Source: Gaiellasilicea sp035556515 (GTDB taxonomy: Bacteria > Actinomycetota > Thermoleophilia > Gaiellales > Gaiellaceae). From it: a stretch of DNA of 46,749 nt. Position numbers and translations under genes: made by a program. Every line of letters begins with the position of its first letter. Position 1 is the first letter of the stretch. This document shows, one piece after another, positions 38,226 to 46,080 of the stretch. The notes beneath the pieces were generated by a model. That model saw only the letters and a list, made by a program, of their open reading frames with translations. It did no database searches and was not told where the DNA came from. Location: NCBI GenBank assembly GCA_035556515.1, contig DATMEO010000117.1, forward strand, positions 1-46,749. The letters are read 5' to 3'.

Positions 38226-40423
38226 GCGGCGTAGGCTTGCCGGAGCCGCCCAGGAGCGCAGGCGCTGGCTTCGCCAGCGCCGGAGCGGGGGCACTTCAGC
38301 GGCTCGATCTCCCGATCGAGGGGATGACATGTGCCTCGTGCGCGGTGCGCGTCGAGAAGAAGCTGAACAAGCTCGAAGGCGTCTCGGCCGCTGTCAACTA
38401 TGCGACCGAGCGCGCGTCGGTCGAATTCGACGCAGGCGCCGTCTCGCCGGAGCAGCTCGTCGCCGCCGTCGAGTCGGCCGGGTACAAGGCTGCACTCCCG
38501 AGCGACGAGACCGACGAAACGCCGCAGGATCCGGCGGCGGCGCTCCGCTTCCGTCTGCTCGTCTCGGCCGCGCTGACGCTGCCGGTGCTCGTGCTCGCGA
38601 TGATCCCGCCGCTCCAGTTCGACGGCTGGCAGTGGCTCTCGCTGCAGCTCGCGACGCCGGTCGTGCTCTGGGGCGGCTGGCCCTTCCACCAGGCCGCGCT
38701 CGTGAACGCGCGCCACGGCGCCGCGACCATGGACACGCTGATCTCGATCGGAACGCTCGCGGCCTGGGGCTGGTCGGTGGTTGCGCTCTTCTTCCGCGGC
38801 GCGGGGGATCCGGCGATGCGAATGGAATTCGAGCTCGCGTTCGGCGCCGGCTCGGGTGCGGGCGAGATCTACCTCGAGGTCGCGTCGGTCGTCGTCGTCC
38901 TGATCCTGGCGGGCCGCTACTTCGAGGCGCGCGCCAAGCGTCGTGCCGGCGCTGCGCTGAAGGCGCTGCTCGAGCTCGGCGCGAAGGACGTCGCCGTCGT
39001 CGGCGCTGATGGCGCGGAACGGCGTGTGCCGGTCGAGGAGCTGCGTGTCGGCGACCTGTTCGTCGTCCGTCCCGGCGAGAAAGTCGCCACCGACGGCGTG
39101 ATCGAGTCGGGCAGGTCCTCCGTCGACACGTCCCTCCTGACCGGCGAGAGCGTCCCGGTCGAGGTCGGGCCGGGCGACGACGCGATCGGAGCGACCGTCA
39201 ACGTCTCCGGCCGGCTCGTCGTCCGCGCCACCCACATCGGCGCGGACACGGCCGTCGCCCAGATCGGGCGGTTCGTCACCGAGGCGCAGGCGGGCAAGGC
39301 GCCCGTGCAGCGCCTGGCCGACCGCGTCTCGGCCGTCTTCGTCCCGATCGTGATCGCGATCGCGGTCGCCACGCTCGGCTTTTGGCTCGGCAGCGGCTCC
39401 GACCCGGCGTTCGCGTTCGCAGCGGCGGTCGCCGTGCTGATCATCGCGTGCCCCTGCGCGCTCGGGCTCGCAACGCCGACGGCGCTCCTGGTCGGCTCCG
39501 GCCGCGGCGCGCAGCTCGGCGTCCTGATCAAGGGTCCTGAGATGCTCGAGCAGACGCGCCGTGCCACCACGATCGTGCTCGACAAGACCGGCACCGTTAC
39601 CGAAGGGCGGATGGCGCTCGTCGGCGTCGAGACGCTGAACGGCGCCTCGCGGGCCGAGGTGCTGCGCCTGGCCGGCGCGGTCGAAGATGCGAGCGAGCAT
39701 CCCGTTGCGCGCGCGGTGGCCGAAGCCGCGCGGGCGGAGGTCGGCTCGCTCCCCGTCGTGACGGAGTTCCGCAATCTTCCCGGGCAGGGCGTCGTCGGCG
39801 TCGTCGACGGCCTCGAGGTGACGGTCGACAGGGCCGGCGTCCACTGGGACGGTGAGCTGCGCGCCCGGCTCGTCGTCGAGGACACCGTCAAGCCGACGAG
39901 CGCCGAGGCGATCCGCGAGCTGCGCGCGTTGGGGCTGACCCCCGTCCTGCTCACCGGCGACTCCGAGGCGACCGCGCGGCGGGTCGCCGCCGAGGTGGGG
40001 ATCGAGCGCGTGCTCGCCGAGGTCTACCCCGGCGACAAGGCGGCCGAGGTGCGTCGGCTGCAGCATGAAGGTGAGGTGGTGGCAATGGTCGGCGACGGCG
40101 TCAACGACGCGCCGGCCCTCGCGCAGGCGGATCTCGGAATCGCGATCGGCACCGGCACCGACGTCGCGATCGAGGCGTCCGATCTGACCCTCGTCTCCGG
40201 CGACCTGCGGGCGGCTGTCGACGCGATTAGGCTCTCGCGCCGCGTGCTCGCGACGATCAAGGGAAACCTCTTCTGGGCGTTCGCCTACAACGTTGCTGCG
40301 ATCCCGCTCGCCGTCGCGGGGTACCTGAACCCGATCGTGGCTGCGGCTGCAATGGCGTTCTCGAGCGTCTTCGTCGTCTCCAACTCGCTGCGGCTGCGGG
40401 CCTTCCGGAGCGTGCGCACATGA
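38222..40423 (+). CDS. copA: Cu(I)-exporting P1B-type ATPase
   Basis: The 733-residue pump exports Cu(I) with ATP. The N-terminus, after ~27 unusual residues, has one HMA domain (IEGMTCASCAVRVEKKL). About eight membrane segments follow, with the metal gate in ACPCALGLATPTALL. Other motifs are the actuator TGESVPVEVG, phosphorylation site VLDKTGTVTEG, HP motif ASEHPVARAVAEAA, and MVGDGVNDAPALAQADLG; NAAAMAFSSVF-type C-terminal residues (here AAAMAFSSVFVVSNSLRLR) complete the transport site. The GTG overlaps the upstream gene. The first ~27 residues are low in complexity and partly encoded by a perfect hairpin, so they may be a recent extension. The end overlaps csoR (ATGA). Confidence 0.95.
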   Translation: MSGVGLPEPPRSAGAGFASAGAGALQRLDLPIEGMTCASCAVRVEKKLNKLEGVSAAVNYATERASVEFDAGAVSPEQLVAAVESAGYKAALPSDETDETPQDPAAALRFRLLVSAALTLPVLVLAMIPPLQFDGWQWLSLQLATPVVLWGGWPFHQAALVNARHGAATMDTLISIGTLAAWGWSVVALFFRGAGDPAMRMEFELAFGAGSGAGEIYLEVASVVVVLILAGRYFEARAKRRAGAALKALLELGAKDVAVVGADGAERRVPVEELRVGDLFVVRPGEKVATDGVIESGRSSVDTSLLTGESVPVEVGPGDDAIGATVNVSGRLVVRATHIGADTAVAQIGRFVTEAQAGKAPVQRLADRVSAVFVPIVIAIAVATLGFWLGSGSDPAFAFAAAVAVLIIACPCALGLATPTALLVGSGRGAQLGVLIKGPEMLEQTRRATTIVLDKTGTVTEGRMALVGVETLNGASRAEVLRLAGAVEDASEHPVARAVAEAARAEVGSLPVVTEFRNLPGQGVVGVVDGLEVTVDRAGVHWDGELRARLVVEDTVKPTSAEAIRELRALGLTPVLLTGDSEATARRVAAEVGIERVLAEVYPGDKAAEVRRLQHEGEVVAMVGDGVNDAPALAQADLGIAIGTGTDVAIEASDLTLVSGDLRAAVDAIRLSRRVLATIKGNLFWAFAYNVAAIPLAVAGYLNPIVAAAAMAFSSVFVVSNSLRLRAFRSVRT
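38261..38281 (+). repeat. Perfect 9-bp hairpin inside the start of copA
   Basis: GGCGCTGGC (38261-38269) pairs with GCCAGCGCC (38273-38281) across TTC. It encodes part of the Gly/Ala/Ser N-terminal extension of CopA, before the HMA domain. It is the second palindromic element in this operon. Confidence 0.65.
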
Positions 40424-40713
40424 GCGAGCAGACGCATGGCTACGACAAGGACGCGATCGGCAACCGGCTTCGCCGGATCGAAGGTCAGGTGCGCGGGATC
40501 GAGAAGATGGTCGAGGAGGAGCGCTACTGCATCGACATCCTGACCCAGATCGGGGCGGCGATGACTGCGCTCGAGAACGTCGGCCTGAAGGTGCTCGACG
40601 ACCACGTCAATCACTGCGTCGCCGGGGCGATCGCGTCTGGTGACGAAGCCGAGGCCCGCGCGAAAACCGACGAGCTGCTCGCGGCCGTGCAGCGCTTCGC
40701 GAAGACTCGTTAG
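40420..40713 (+). CDS. csoR: Copper-sensing transcriptional repressor
   Basis: The 97-residue all-helical CsoR/DUF156-family repressor releases DNA on binding Cu(I). The ligand set is complete: C37 in EERYCIDILTQIGA, and H62 and C66 in DDHVNHCVAGAI, matching C36-H61-C65 of the mycobacterial protein. The N-terminal RLRRIEGQVRGIEKMVEEE is the DNA-binding/dimer helix. Its ATG overlaps the copA stop. As the last gene of the operon that begins with a CsoR palindrome, it should repress itself. Its stop overlaps the stop of the convergent SDR gene. Confidence 0.95.
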   Translation: MSEQTHGYDKDAIGNRLRRIEGQVRGIEKMVEEERYCIDILTQIGAAMTALENVGLKVLDDHVNHCVAGAIASGDEAEARAKTDELLAAVQRFAKTR

Positions 40714-41462
40714 GCGGGTCGCTTGTAGCCCGAGCGGGCGACGAGTCGGGCGGACACGCCCGGCAGGAGCGCTTGGACGAGCGAGAAGAGCCGGTACCAG
40801 CGCGGCACGAAGAGCTCGCGCTTCCCCGACTCGACGGCATTCACGATCCGCTCAGCGACGAGCTCGGGCGTGATCACCATCCGCCGGAAGAACGCACTCC
40901 GAAGGACAGACTGCTGCGGGAATCCCTCGGTCTCGACGAAGCCCGGCAGCACGGTATGCACCTGCACGCCCCGTCCCGCGAGCAGGCCGGTGAGCGAGCG
41001 CGAGAAGGCAAGCTGGGCGTGCTTGGAGGCGGCGTAGGGACCGGCGGGGGCGAACGCGACCGTGCCGGCCACCGAGACGACGTTGACGATGTGCGAGCCC
41101 GGCTGCAGCCCCGCCTCGAGCGCGCGGACCATCCAGACGCCGCCGAGGTAGTTCGTTCGCAGCACCGCCTCGATCCGCTCGGGCTCGAGCGAGAAGAAGT
41201 TGCCCCGGCCGGGGATGCCGGCGTTGTTGACGAGCAGGTCGACGCGCTCGTGACGCTGGAGGATCGCCGCGGCGGCCCGGTCGACATCCGCCCGCTCGGA
41301 GACGTCGCAGAGCTCGTACTCGCCTCCGAGCTCGGACGCGAGCCGTTCCAGCCGCTCCTGCCGACGCGCGACGAGCACCGGCTTCCACCCGCGCCGGGCA
41401 AGCTCACGCGCTGTCGCCTCGCCGATGCCGCTGGACGCGCCCGTGACGACGGCGATCTTCAC
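40710..41462 (-). CDS. Short-chain dehydrogenase/reductase
   Basis: The 250-residue classical SDR has the cofactor loop VVTGASSGIGEATARELARR, an RR pair after beta2 (LVARRQERLERLASEL), which points to NADP, DVSERADVDRAAAAIL, and LLVNNAGIPGRGNFFSLEP. The active-site Ser, Tyr and Lys appear in VVSVAGTVAFAPAGPYAAS, where YAASK follows. The substrate is unknown. The GTG start at 41462 is 11 bp after the subtilase stop, so the pair may be co-transcribed. It converges with csoR, with overlapping stops. Confidence 0.9.
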   Translation of the reverse strand: MKIAVVTGASSGIGEATARELARRGWKPVLVARRQERLERLASELGGEYELCDVSERADVDRAAAAILQRHERVDLLVNNAGIPGRGNFFSLEPERIEAVLRTNYLGGVWMVRALEAGLQPGSHIVNVVSVAGTVAFAPAGPYAASKHAQLAFSRSLTGLLAGRGVQVHTVLPGFVETEGFPQQSVLRSAFFRRMVITPELVAERIVNAVESGKRELFVPRWYRLFSLVQALLPGVSARLVARSGYKRPA

Positions 41463-41473
41463 TGCCGGCGAGC

Positions 41474-44400
41474 CTACGAGCAGACGCGAACGACGCGCTG
41501 GGCTTCAGCCTTGCGGCCCTTCGCGTCGGTGACGATCGCGCGGAGCGTGTGCCGCCCCTTCGCTGCTCCACCGCGGCGCCACGTTCCGGCGAAGATCCCG
41601 GCGGCGCCGCGGCGGACGGTCGCGATCGGCTTCTTGCCGTCGAAGAACCGGATCGTCCGGATCGCGGCGGTCGAGCCTGCGAGCACGGTCAGGGGCGTCG
41701 TCGCCGGCGCGCACTCGCGGATCTCGGGCGTGATCCAGGTGATCGTCGGCGTGTTGACGACGCGGATCGGACCGCCGGCGAAGGCGGTGTTGGGCAGCAA
41801 CTCGTCGCCGACGGAATCGACGTTCTTCGACTCCTGGAAGTCCGCCGCGGACGCCTGCACCTGTCGGTTGCCGGCGCGCAGCGCGGGCGCCTCGGCCGGA
41901 AGCGGGAAGAGCGCGATCCCGCTCGCCGGGTCGTAGACGGCGGCGCCGATCAGGGTCTGGCCGTAGCCGATCACGAGCGAGTAGGGGTCGACGCCGGAGC
42001 CGAGGTCGAGCACGCGCAGCGCGATCGTGGGCCGGCCTGCCGAGACGCGCTCGGTCAGTAGGCCAAGCAGCGGCGGCTGAACGTCGTCGACCCAGGCCTG
42101 CAGCACATAGGCGCCGCCGAGCGAGCGGTTCGTGAAGAGGTCGCGGCCCGAGTCGACCGCGACGTAATACGCCTTCGTACGCGGGAAGACGGTGCCCGCA
42201 GCGCCGATGTCGAGCGGGTAGTCGATCGTCAGGTTGTTGACGTTGACCGGCAGGCCGGCATAGCCCTGGACGTCGTTCTCGTCCGGGGAGCCGAGGAACC
42301 AGGGATGGACGAGCGAGCCCGGAGTCGAGACGATCACCGCGGCACCGACGTTCACCGCCGGCTCGTCGAGCCGGATCCGGTAGAGGGTCTCGCCGCCGTC
42401 CTCGTTGACGGGCGCGCCGGTGTAGTTCGGCGCCGGCCCGAAGGCGGCGGCGGGGTACTTGTACGCGGAGGCGCGCGAGACGCCGCGGCGCGTATCGCCC
42501 GTCTGGAGCCGCCGGAGTGGGATGACCGGCGCGGACTCGAGCCCCGGGCGCGTCACGAGCAGCGCGTAGGCGACCTTGCGGGTGACTCCGCCTCGGTGCA
42601 GGAGCAGGAAGCCGTACGCCTCTCCGGCGGCCGCGCTCGCCGAGGCGCTGGCGGTGACCGGGATCTGCGCGCTGCCGCCGGGAGCGATCGTGATTGTCCC
42701 CGGAACCGAGATCTCGACGCCGCTCGGCTGCCCCTGCGGCTTGACCTCGACCGACCAGGTGCCGGCGCCCTCGCCGGCGTCCGAGAGCGCGAGCAGCAGC
42801 GACTTCGAAGCGGCGCCGCGGTTGACGTTCAGATCCGAAAAGGAGAGCGAGACGGGATCCGAGAACAGCTTCGGATCGTTCGCGGCGAGCAGGTCGACCT
42901 GGCCCGAACCGGCCGTCAGGACCGGCGCCTCCACCGTCCGGGCCGTGTTGCCCCATGCGGGCGCCGCGGTCGAGACGAGCGCGGACTTGACCTGCAGCGC
43001 CGACCAGTTCGGATGCCGCTGGAGGAGCAGTGCGGCGGCGCCGGCGACGTGGGGCGCAGCCATGCTCGTTCCGTCGAAGACGGCGAAGGGGCCGCCCGCG
43101 CTGGGTAGCGTCGCGGAGAGGATCTGTCCGCCGGGCGCGCCGACGTCCGGCTTCAACAGATGGCCGAAGGCGGTCAGGCCGGCGGAGGAGAAGCTCGTGA
43201 CGGTGCCGCCGCGACCGGTGACGAGGTCTTGCGGGCCGGTGCCGATCCGGGCCGTCGTGCGGCCTCCTTGGCCGGCGAGGAACGCGCGCAGCTGCTGGCC
43301 GTCGAGGTCGGCGATCATCCCGCCGCGCACGTCGAGCTGGACGGGAATCGGATTCGCCTCGCCGGGCCGGTTGTCGACAATGACGATCCCGACGCCGCCG
43401 GCGGCCTTCACGCGGGCGCTCTTGAGAGCGAAGGTGCAGGTGCCGCGGGAGACGAGTGCGATCGAGCCGTTCAGCGAGCCGGCGGGGAGAGGGCTGGAGC
43501 CGCCGTCGAGGTTCCCGGGCGGGCCGCAGAGGTCGCGCGGGACCGGCTGGCCGTTCGTGCCGAGGATGGTGCCGACGTCGACGAGCTGCTGATCGGCCGA
43601 TGCCCACGCCGCCGGCGTCGCCGGCCCGGCCGTGCGCACGAAGGGGATCCGCGTCAGCGGCTCGGGCGTGCCGGGCGCGGTCACCGACAGAGCCGGCGCA
43701 TACACGTGCGAGTTCGAGAGCGCCGCGACCGAGATCGCGTCGGGGGCGCTGCCGGGCGAGCCGGCGGAGCCGACGCCGTAGTCGTCGCGGTCGTTGCCCG
43801 CCGAGATCACCGGGACGACGCCTGCAGCCGCGACGTTCCGGACGGCCTCGATCAGGGCGTCGCTGAGCGGGTCCGTCTGCGGGCCGCCGCCGGAGAAGTT
43901 GATCACGTCCATTCCGTCCTTGACCGCGGCCTCGAAGGCGGCGACGATCTCGGGCGTGTTGCCGACGTGGCCGACCGGCGTCGGGACGTTGAAGACGCGG
44001 TAGTTGCCGACGTACGCGCGCGGCGCGACGCCCGAGAGCCCGCTCGTCTGCGGATGGTCGGAGCCCGCCGGCGCCGTCGTGCCGGCGTTGCCCGCGGCGA
44101 TCCCGGCCACGTGCGTGCCGTGGAAGGAGGCCTGCGGGTCGACGGCCAGGCGCGTGCGGTCGTCCGCCCCCGCCCCGACGAACGAGCGCGCGACGATCAC
44201 CTTCGGCGACGTCCACTTGGTGCCGCCCTTCGGGAAGCCGGCCGGATAGCTGTAGCCCTGCGGATTGAAGAAGGCGTTCTTCTGATCGATGCCGTCGTCG
44301 ATGACCGCGATCTTCATCCCCTCGCCGCTGCCGCCGCCCGCGGCTGCGAGCGCGCCGGCGCCGATCAGGCCGGGGCTGCGGTTGAGCGCGAGCGTGTAGC

Positions 44401-44857
44401 GGTAGCTCGGATAGAGCTTGCGGGCGAACGGCAGCTTGGCCGCTCTCGCCAGCTCCGTCGCCGGTAGCTCGACGGCGATTCCGTTCAGCAACAGGGTGTA
44501 GTTGCGCGTGACGGTCGCCGCGGGAATCGCCCGCTTCAGCGAGGCGGCGGCGAGCCGCTGCGCCCGCTGGAGCTTCGCCACGTAGGCCTTCGCGCCGCGG
44601 CTCTGGACGTTCAGCCGGCGCGTGCCGCTGCTGCCGGCGAGGGTGCGGGAATAGGCGGCGAGCGGCGGTTCGGCGAGCGTCAGGATCACGGTGATGCGGC
44701 CCTTGCGATGAGCCGCCGGAACCGTGATCGTGCCGGCGCGGACGCGCGGGATCTCCAGCTCGCCGTGACGCCGCTCGATCGGCTGGAAGGCGGCGGCAGC
44801 AGCCGACGTTGCGACGAGCGCGACGCCGAGTGCGAGAGATCCGACGAGGCGGCGCAC
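41474..44857 (-). CDS. Large secreted S8 subtilisin-like protease with PA domain
   Basis: The ~1127-residue exported protease has a signal peptide (VRRLVGSLALGVALVATSAA) and an I9-like propeptide (ITVILTLAEPPLAAY ... NGIAVELPATELARAA). The catalytic domain shows Asp187 in KIAVIDDGIDQ, His in SFHGTHVAGIAAGN, and Ser in FDGTSMAAPHVAGAAALLLQ. A PA domain is inserted before the Ser region (LVSRGTCTFALKSARVKAAG, GIVIVDNRPGEANP). After it come fibronectin-like or C5a-peptidase-like beta domains to residue ~1127. It degrades extracellular protein. I start at GTG 44857, which follows GTGACA-N17-TACTCT by 7 nt; a longer frame to 44893 is open but lacks signal character. It is divergent from fabI, 29 bp away. 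Confidence 0.92.
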   Translation of the reverse strand: MRRLVGSLALGVALVATSAAAAAFQPIERRHGELEIPRVRAGTITVPAAHRKGRITVILTLAEPPLAAYSRTLAGSSGTRRLNVQSRGAKAYVAKLQRAQRLAAASLKRAIPAATVTRNYTLLLNGIAVELPATELARAAKLPFARKLYPSYRYTLALNRSPGLIGAGALAAAGGGSGEGMKIAVIDDGIDQKNAFFNPQGYSYPAGFPKGGTKWTSPKVIVARSFVGAGADDRTRLAVDPQASFHGTHVAGIAAGNAGTTAPAGSDHPQTSGLSGVAPRAYVGNYRVFNVPTPVGHVGNTPEIVAAFEAAVKDGMDVINFSGGGPQTDPLSDALIEAVRNVAAAGVVPVISAGNDRDDYGVGSAGSPGSAPDAISVAALSNSHVYAPALSVTAPGTPEPLTRIPFVRTAGPATPAAWASADQQLVDVGTILGTNGQPVPRDLCGPPGNLDGGSSPLPAGSLNGSIALVSRGTCTFALKSARVKAAGGVGIVIVDNRPGEANPIPVQLDVRGGMIADLDGQQLRAFLAGQGGRTTARIGTGPQDLVTGRGGTVTSFSSAGLTAFGHLLKPDVGAPGGQILSATLPSAGGPFAVFDGTSMAAPHVAGAAALLLQRHPNWSALQVKSALVSTAAPAWGNTARTVEAPVLTAGSGQVDLLAANDPKLFSDPVSLSFSDLNVNRGAASKSLLLALSDAGEGAGTWSVEVKPQGQPSGVEISVPGTITIAPGGSAQIPVTASASASAAAGEAYGFLLLHRGGVTRKVAYALLVTRPGLESAPVIPLRRLQTGDTRRGVSRASAYKYPAAAFGPAPNYTGAPVNEDGGETLYRIRLDEPAVNVGAAVIVSTPGSLVHPWFLGSPDENDVQGYAGLPVNVNNLTIDYPLDIGAAGTVFPRTKAYYVAVDSGRDLFTNRSLGGAYVLQAWVDDVQPPLLGLLTERVSAGRPTIALRVLDLGSGVDPYSLVIGYGQTLIGAAVYDPASGIALFPLPAEAPALRAGNRQVQASAADFQESKNVDSVGDELLPNTAFAGGPIRVVNTPTITWITPEIRECAPATTPLTVLAGSTAAIRTIRFFDGKKPIATVRRGAAGIFAGTWRRGGAAKGRHTLRAIVTDAKGRKAEAQRVVRVCS

Positions 44858-44864
44858 GGACGGC

Positions 44865-44893
44865 AGAGTAGCCGTAGGATCGCGATGTGTCAC
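44865..44893. promoter_or_regulatory. Overlapping divergent promoters of the subtilase (-) and fabI (+)
   Basis: Minus strand: GTGACA (44893-44888), 17-bp spacer, TACTCT (44870-44865), 7 nt to GTG. Plus strand: TAGGAT (44875-44880), 6 nt to the fabI GTG. Each promoter lies in or over the other's start, so the two genes may compete for polymerase. Confidence 0.6.
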
Positions 44894-45663
44894 GGTTCGC
44901 CGGGAAGCGCGCCCTGATCATGGGGGTCGCCAACAAGCGCTCGATCGCCTGGGCGATTGCGAGGCGCCTGGCGGACGAGGGGGCGGAGCTCGCGTTCACC
45001 TTTCAGGGCGAGCGAATCGAGGGCAACGTGCGCGAGCTTGCCTCGTCGGTCGGCTCGGAGCTCGTGACGCCCTGCGACGTCCGCGCCGACGAGGACGTCG
45101 ACCGCGTCTTCGGCGAGGTCGCAGCGGCGTGGGACGGCAAGCTCGACCTGCTCGTCCACTCGGTCGCGTTCGCCGCCGCCGAGGATCTCGAAGGGCGGTT
45201 CACGGACACGCCCCGCGACCGCTTCTGGCTGGCGGTCGACATCAGCGCCTACTCCCTCGTCGCAGCATCGCGCGCCGCAGAGCCGCTGATGGCCGCGGCG
45301 GGCGGCGGCTCGATCGTGACGATGACCTATCTCGGCGGCGAGCGAGCCGTGCCGCACTACAACGTCATGGGGGTCGCGAAGGCGACCCTGGACGCGTCGG
45401 TGAAGTACCTCGCCTGGGATCTCGGCGAGCAGGAGATCCGCGTCAACGCCGTCTCGGCGGGGCCGGTGCGCACGCTGGCCGCGCGCTCGATCGCGGGTTT
45501 CACCGAGATGGAGTCGATGTTCGTCGAGCGTGCGCCGCTACGCCGCCACATCGACGCCGACGACGTCGCCGCCGCGTCGGCGTACCTGCTCTCGGACGAT
45601 GCGAAGAACGTGACCGGCACGACGCTCTACGTCGACGCCGGCTATCACTCGATGGGTATGTAG
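44887..45663 (+). CDS. fabI: Enoyl-[acyl-carrier-protein] reductase (NADH)
   Basis: FabI completes each fatty-acid elongation cycle. The 258-residue protein has the variant cofactor loop ALIMGVANKRSIAWAIARRL, FTFQGERIEGNVRELASSVG, and LVHSVAFAAAEDLEGRFTDT. The catalytic Tyr-x6-Lys region is VPHYNVMGVAKATLDASVKY; it continues with IRVNAVSAGPVRTLAARSIA. This marks FabI/InhA rather than a generic SDR. GTG 44887 follows TAGGAT by 6 nt, a likely leaderless start. It is the natural target class of triclosan and isoniazid-like inhibitors. Confidence 0.95.
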   Translation: MSRFAGKRALIMGVANKRSIAWAIARRLADEGAELAFTFQGERIEGNVRELASSVGSELVTPCDVRADEDVDRVFGEVAAAWDGKLDLLVHSVAFAAAEDLEGRFTDTPRDRFWLAVDISAYSLVAASRAAEPLMAAAGGGSIVTMTYLGGERAVPHYNVMGVAKATLDASVKYLAWDLGEQEIRVNAVSAGPVRTLAARSIAGFTEMESMFVERAPLRRHIDADDVAAASAYLLSDDAKNVTGTTLYVDAGYHSMGM

Positions 45664-45773
45664 GCGTGATCCTTGCGAGCAGGCCATAATCGCCCGCAGG
45701 GGGTAACACGATCACCGAGACGCTCGACTCCGCGCTGAAGGAACGGCTCCGCGCCGTCGTCCTGGACGAGCCC

Positions 45774-46040
45774 GTGACCGAGGGGGAGTTGCGGAAGCTC
45801 GCCGAGGAGGGTCGGGCATGCGAGCTGATCCTCGGCGGCCAGCTCCAGCGTTCGGAGCAGCGGCTCGAGGCGCTCGCCTCCGACCCGGCGAGCTCGCTGG
45901 TCGAGATCGCGGACGCGTTGCGCGACGTGAACGAGCTCCGTCCCGATCTCGACGAGCTCGAAGCGCTCCTCGGGGAGCTGGAGGGACGTGCCCGCAGGTT
46001 CAGGGCACGGTGGGCAGCCGCACCGGACGCGCGGCACTAG
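45774..46040 (+). CDS. Small acidic helical protein of unknown function
   Basis: The 88-residue form from GTG 45774 is highly helical (LRKLAEEGRACELILGGQLQ, LEIADALRDVNELRPDLDEL-like stretches, then LEALLGELEGRARRFRARW). I recognise no family. The same frame stays open upstream to 45690 and reads like coding sequence (TETLDSALKERLRAVVLDEP), but contains no ATG, GTG or TTG. An AGGGGG Shine-Dalgarno (45698-45703) stands 7 nt before an ATC at 45711, so initiation at ATC, giving 109 residues, is possible. It follows fabI on the same strand. Confidence 0.6.
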   Translation: MTEGELRKLAEEGRACELILGGQLQRSEQRLEALASDPASSLVEIADALRDVNELRPDLDELEALLGELEGRARRFRARWAAAPDARH

Positions 46041-46050
46041 TCGCGACGTG

Positions 46051-46080
46051 CTCGATCACGGGAGGCTCGATCACGGGAGG
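46051..46080. repeat. Two perfect tandem copies of a 15-bp unit
   Basis: CTCGATCACGGGAGG occurs at 46051-46065 and 46066-46080. On the minus strand the stop codon of the membrane-protein gene falls in the copy at 46066-46080, so the second copy follows the stop. Confidence 0.8.

Noticed and set aside
41505..44999. A 1164-codon frame overlapping the subtilase on the same strand
   Set aside because: It is Arg/Ala-rich shadow sequence; the subtilase frame carries the signal peptide and the complete catalytic triad.
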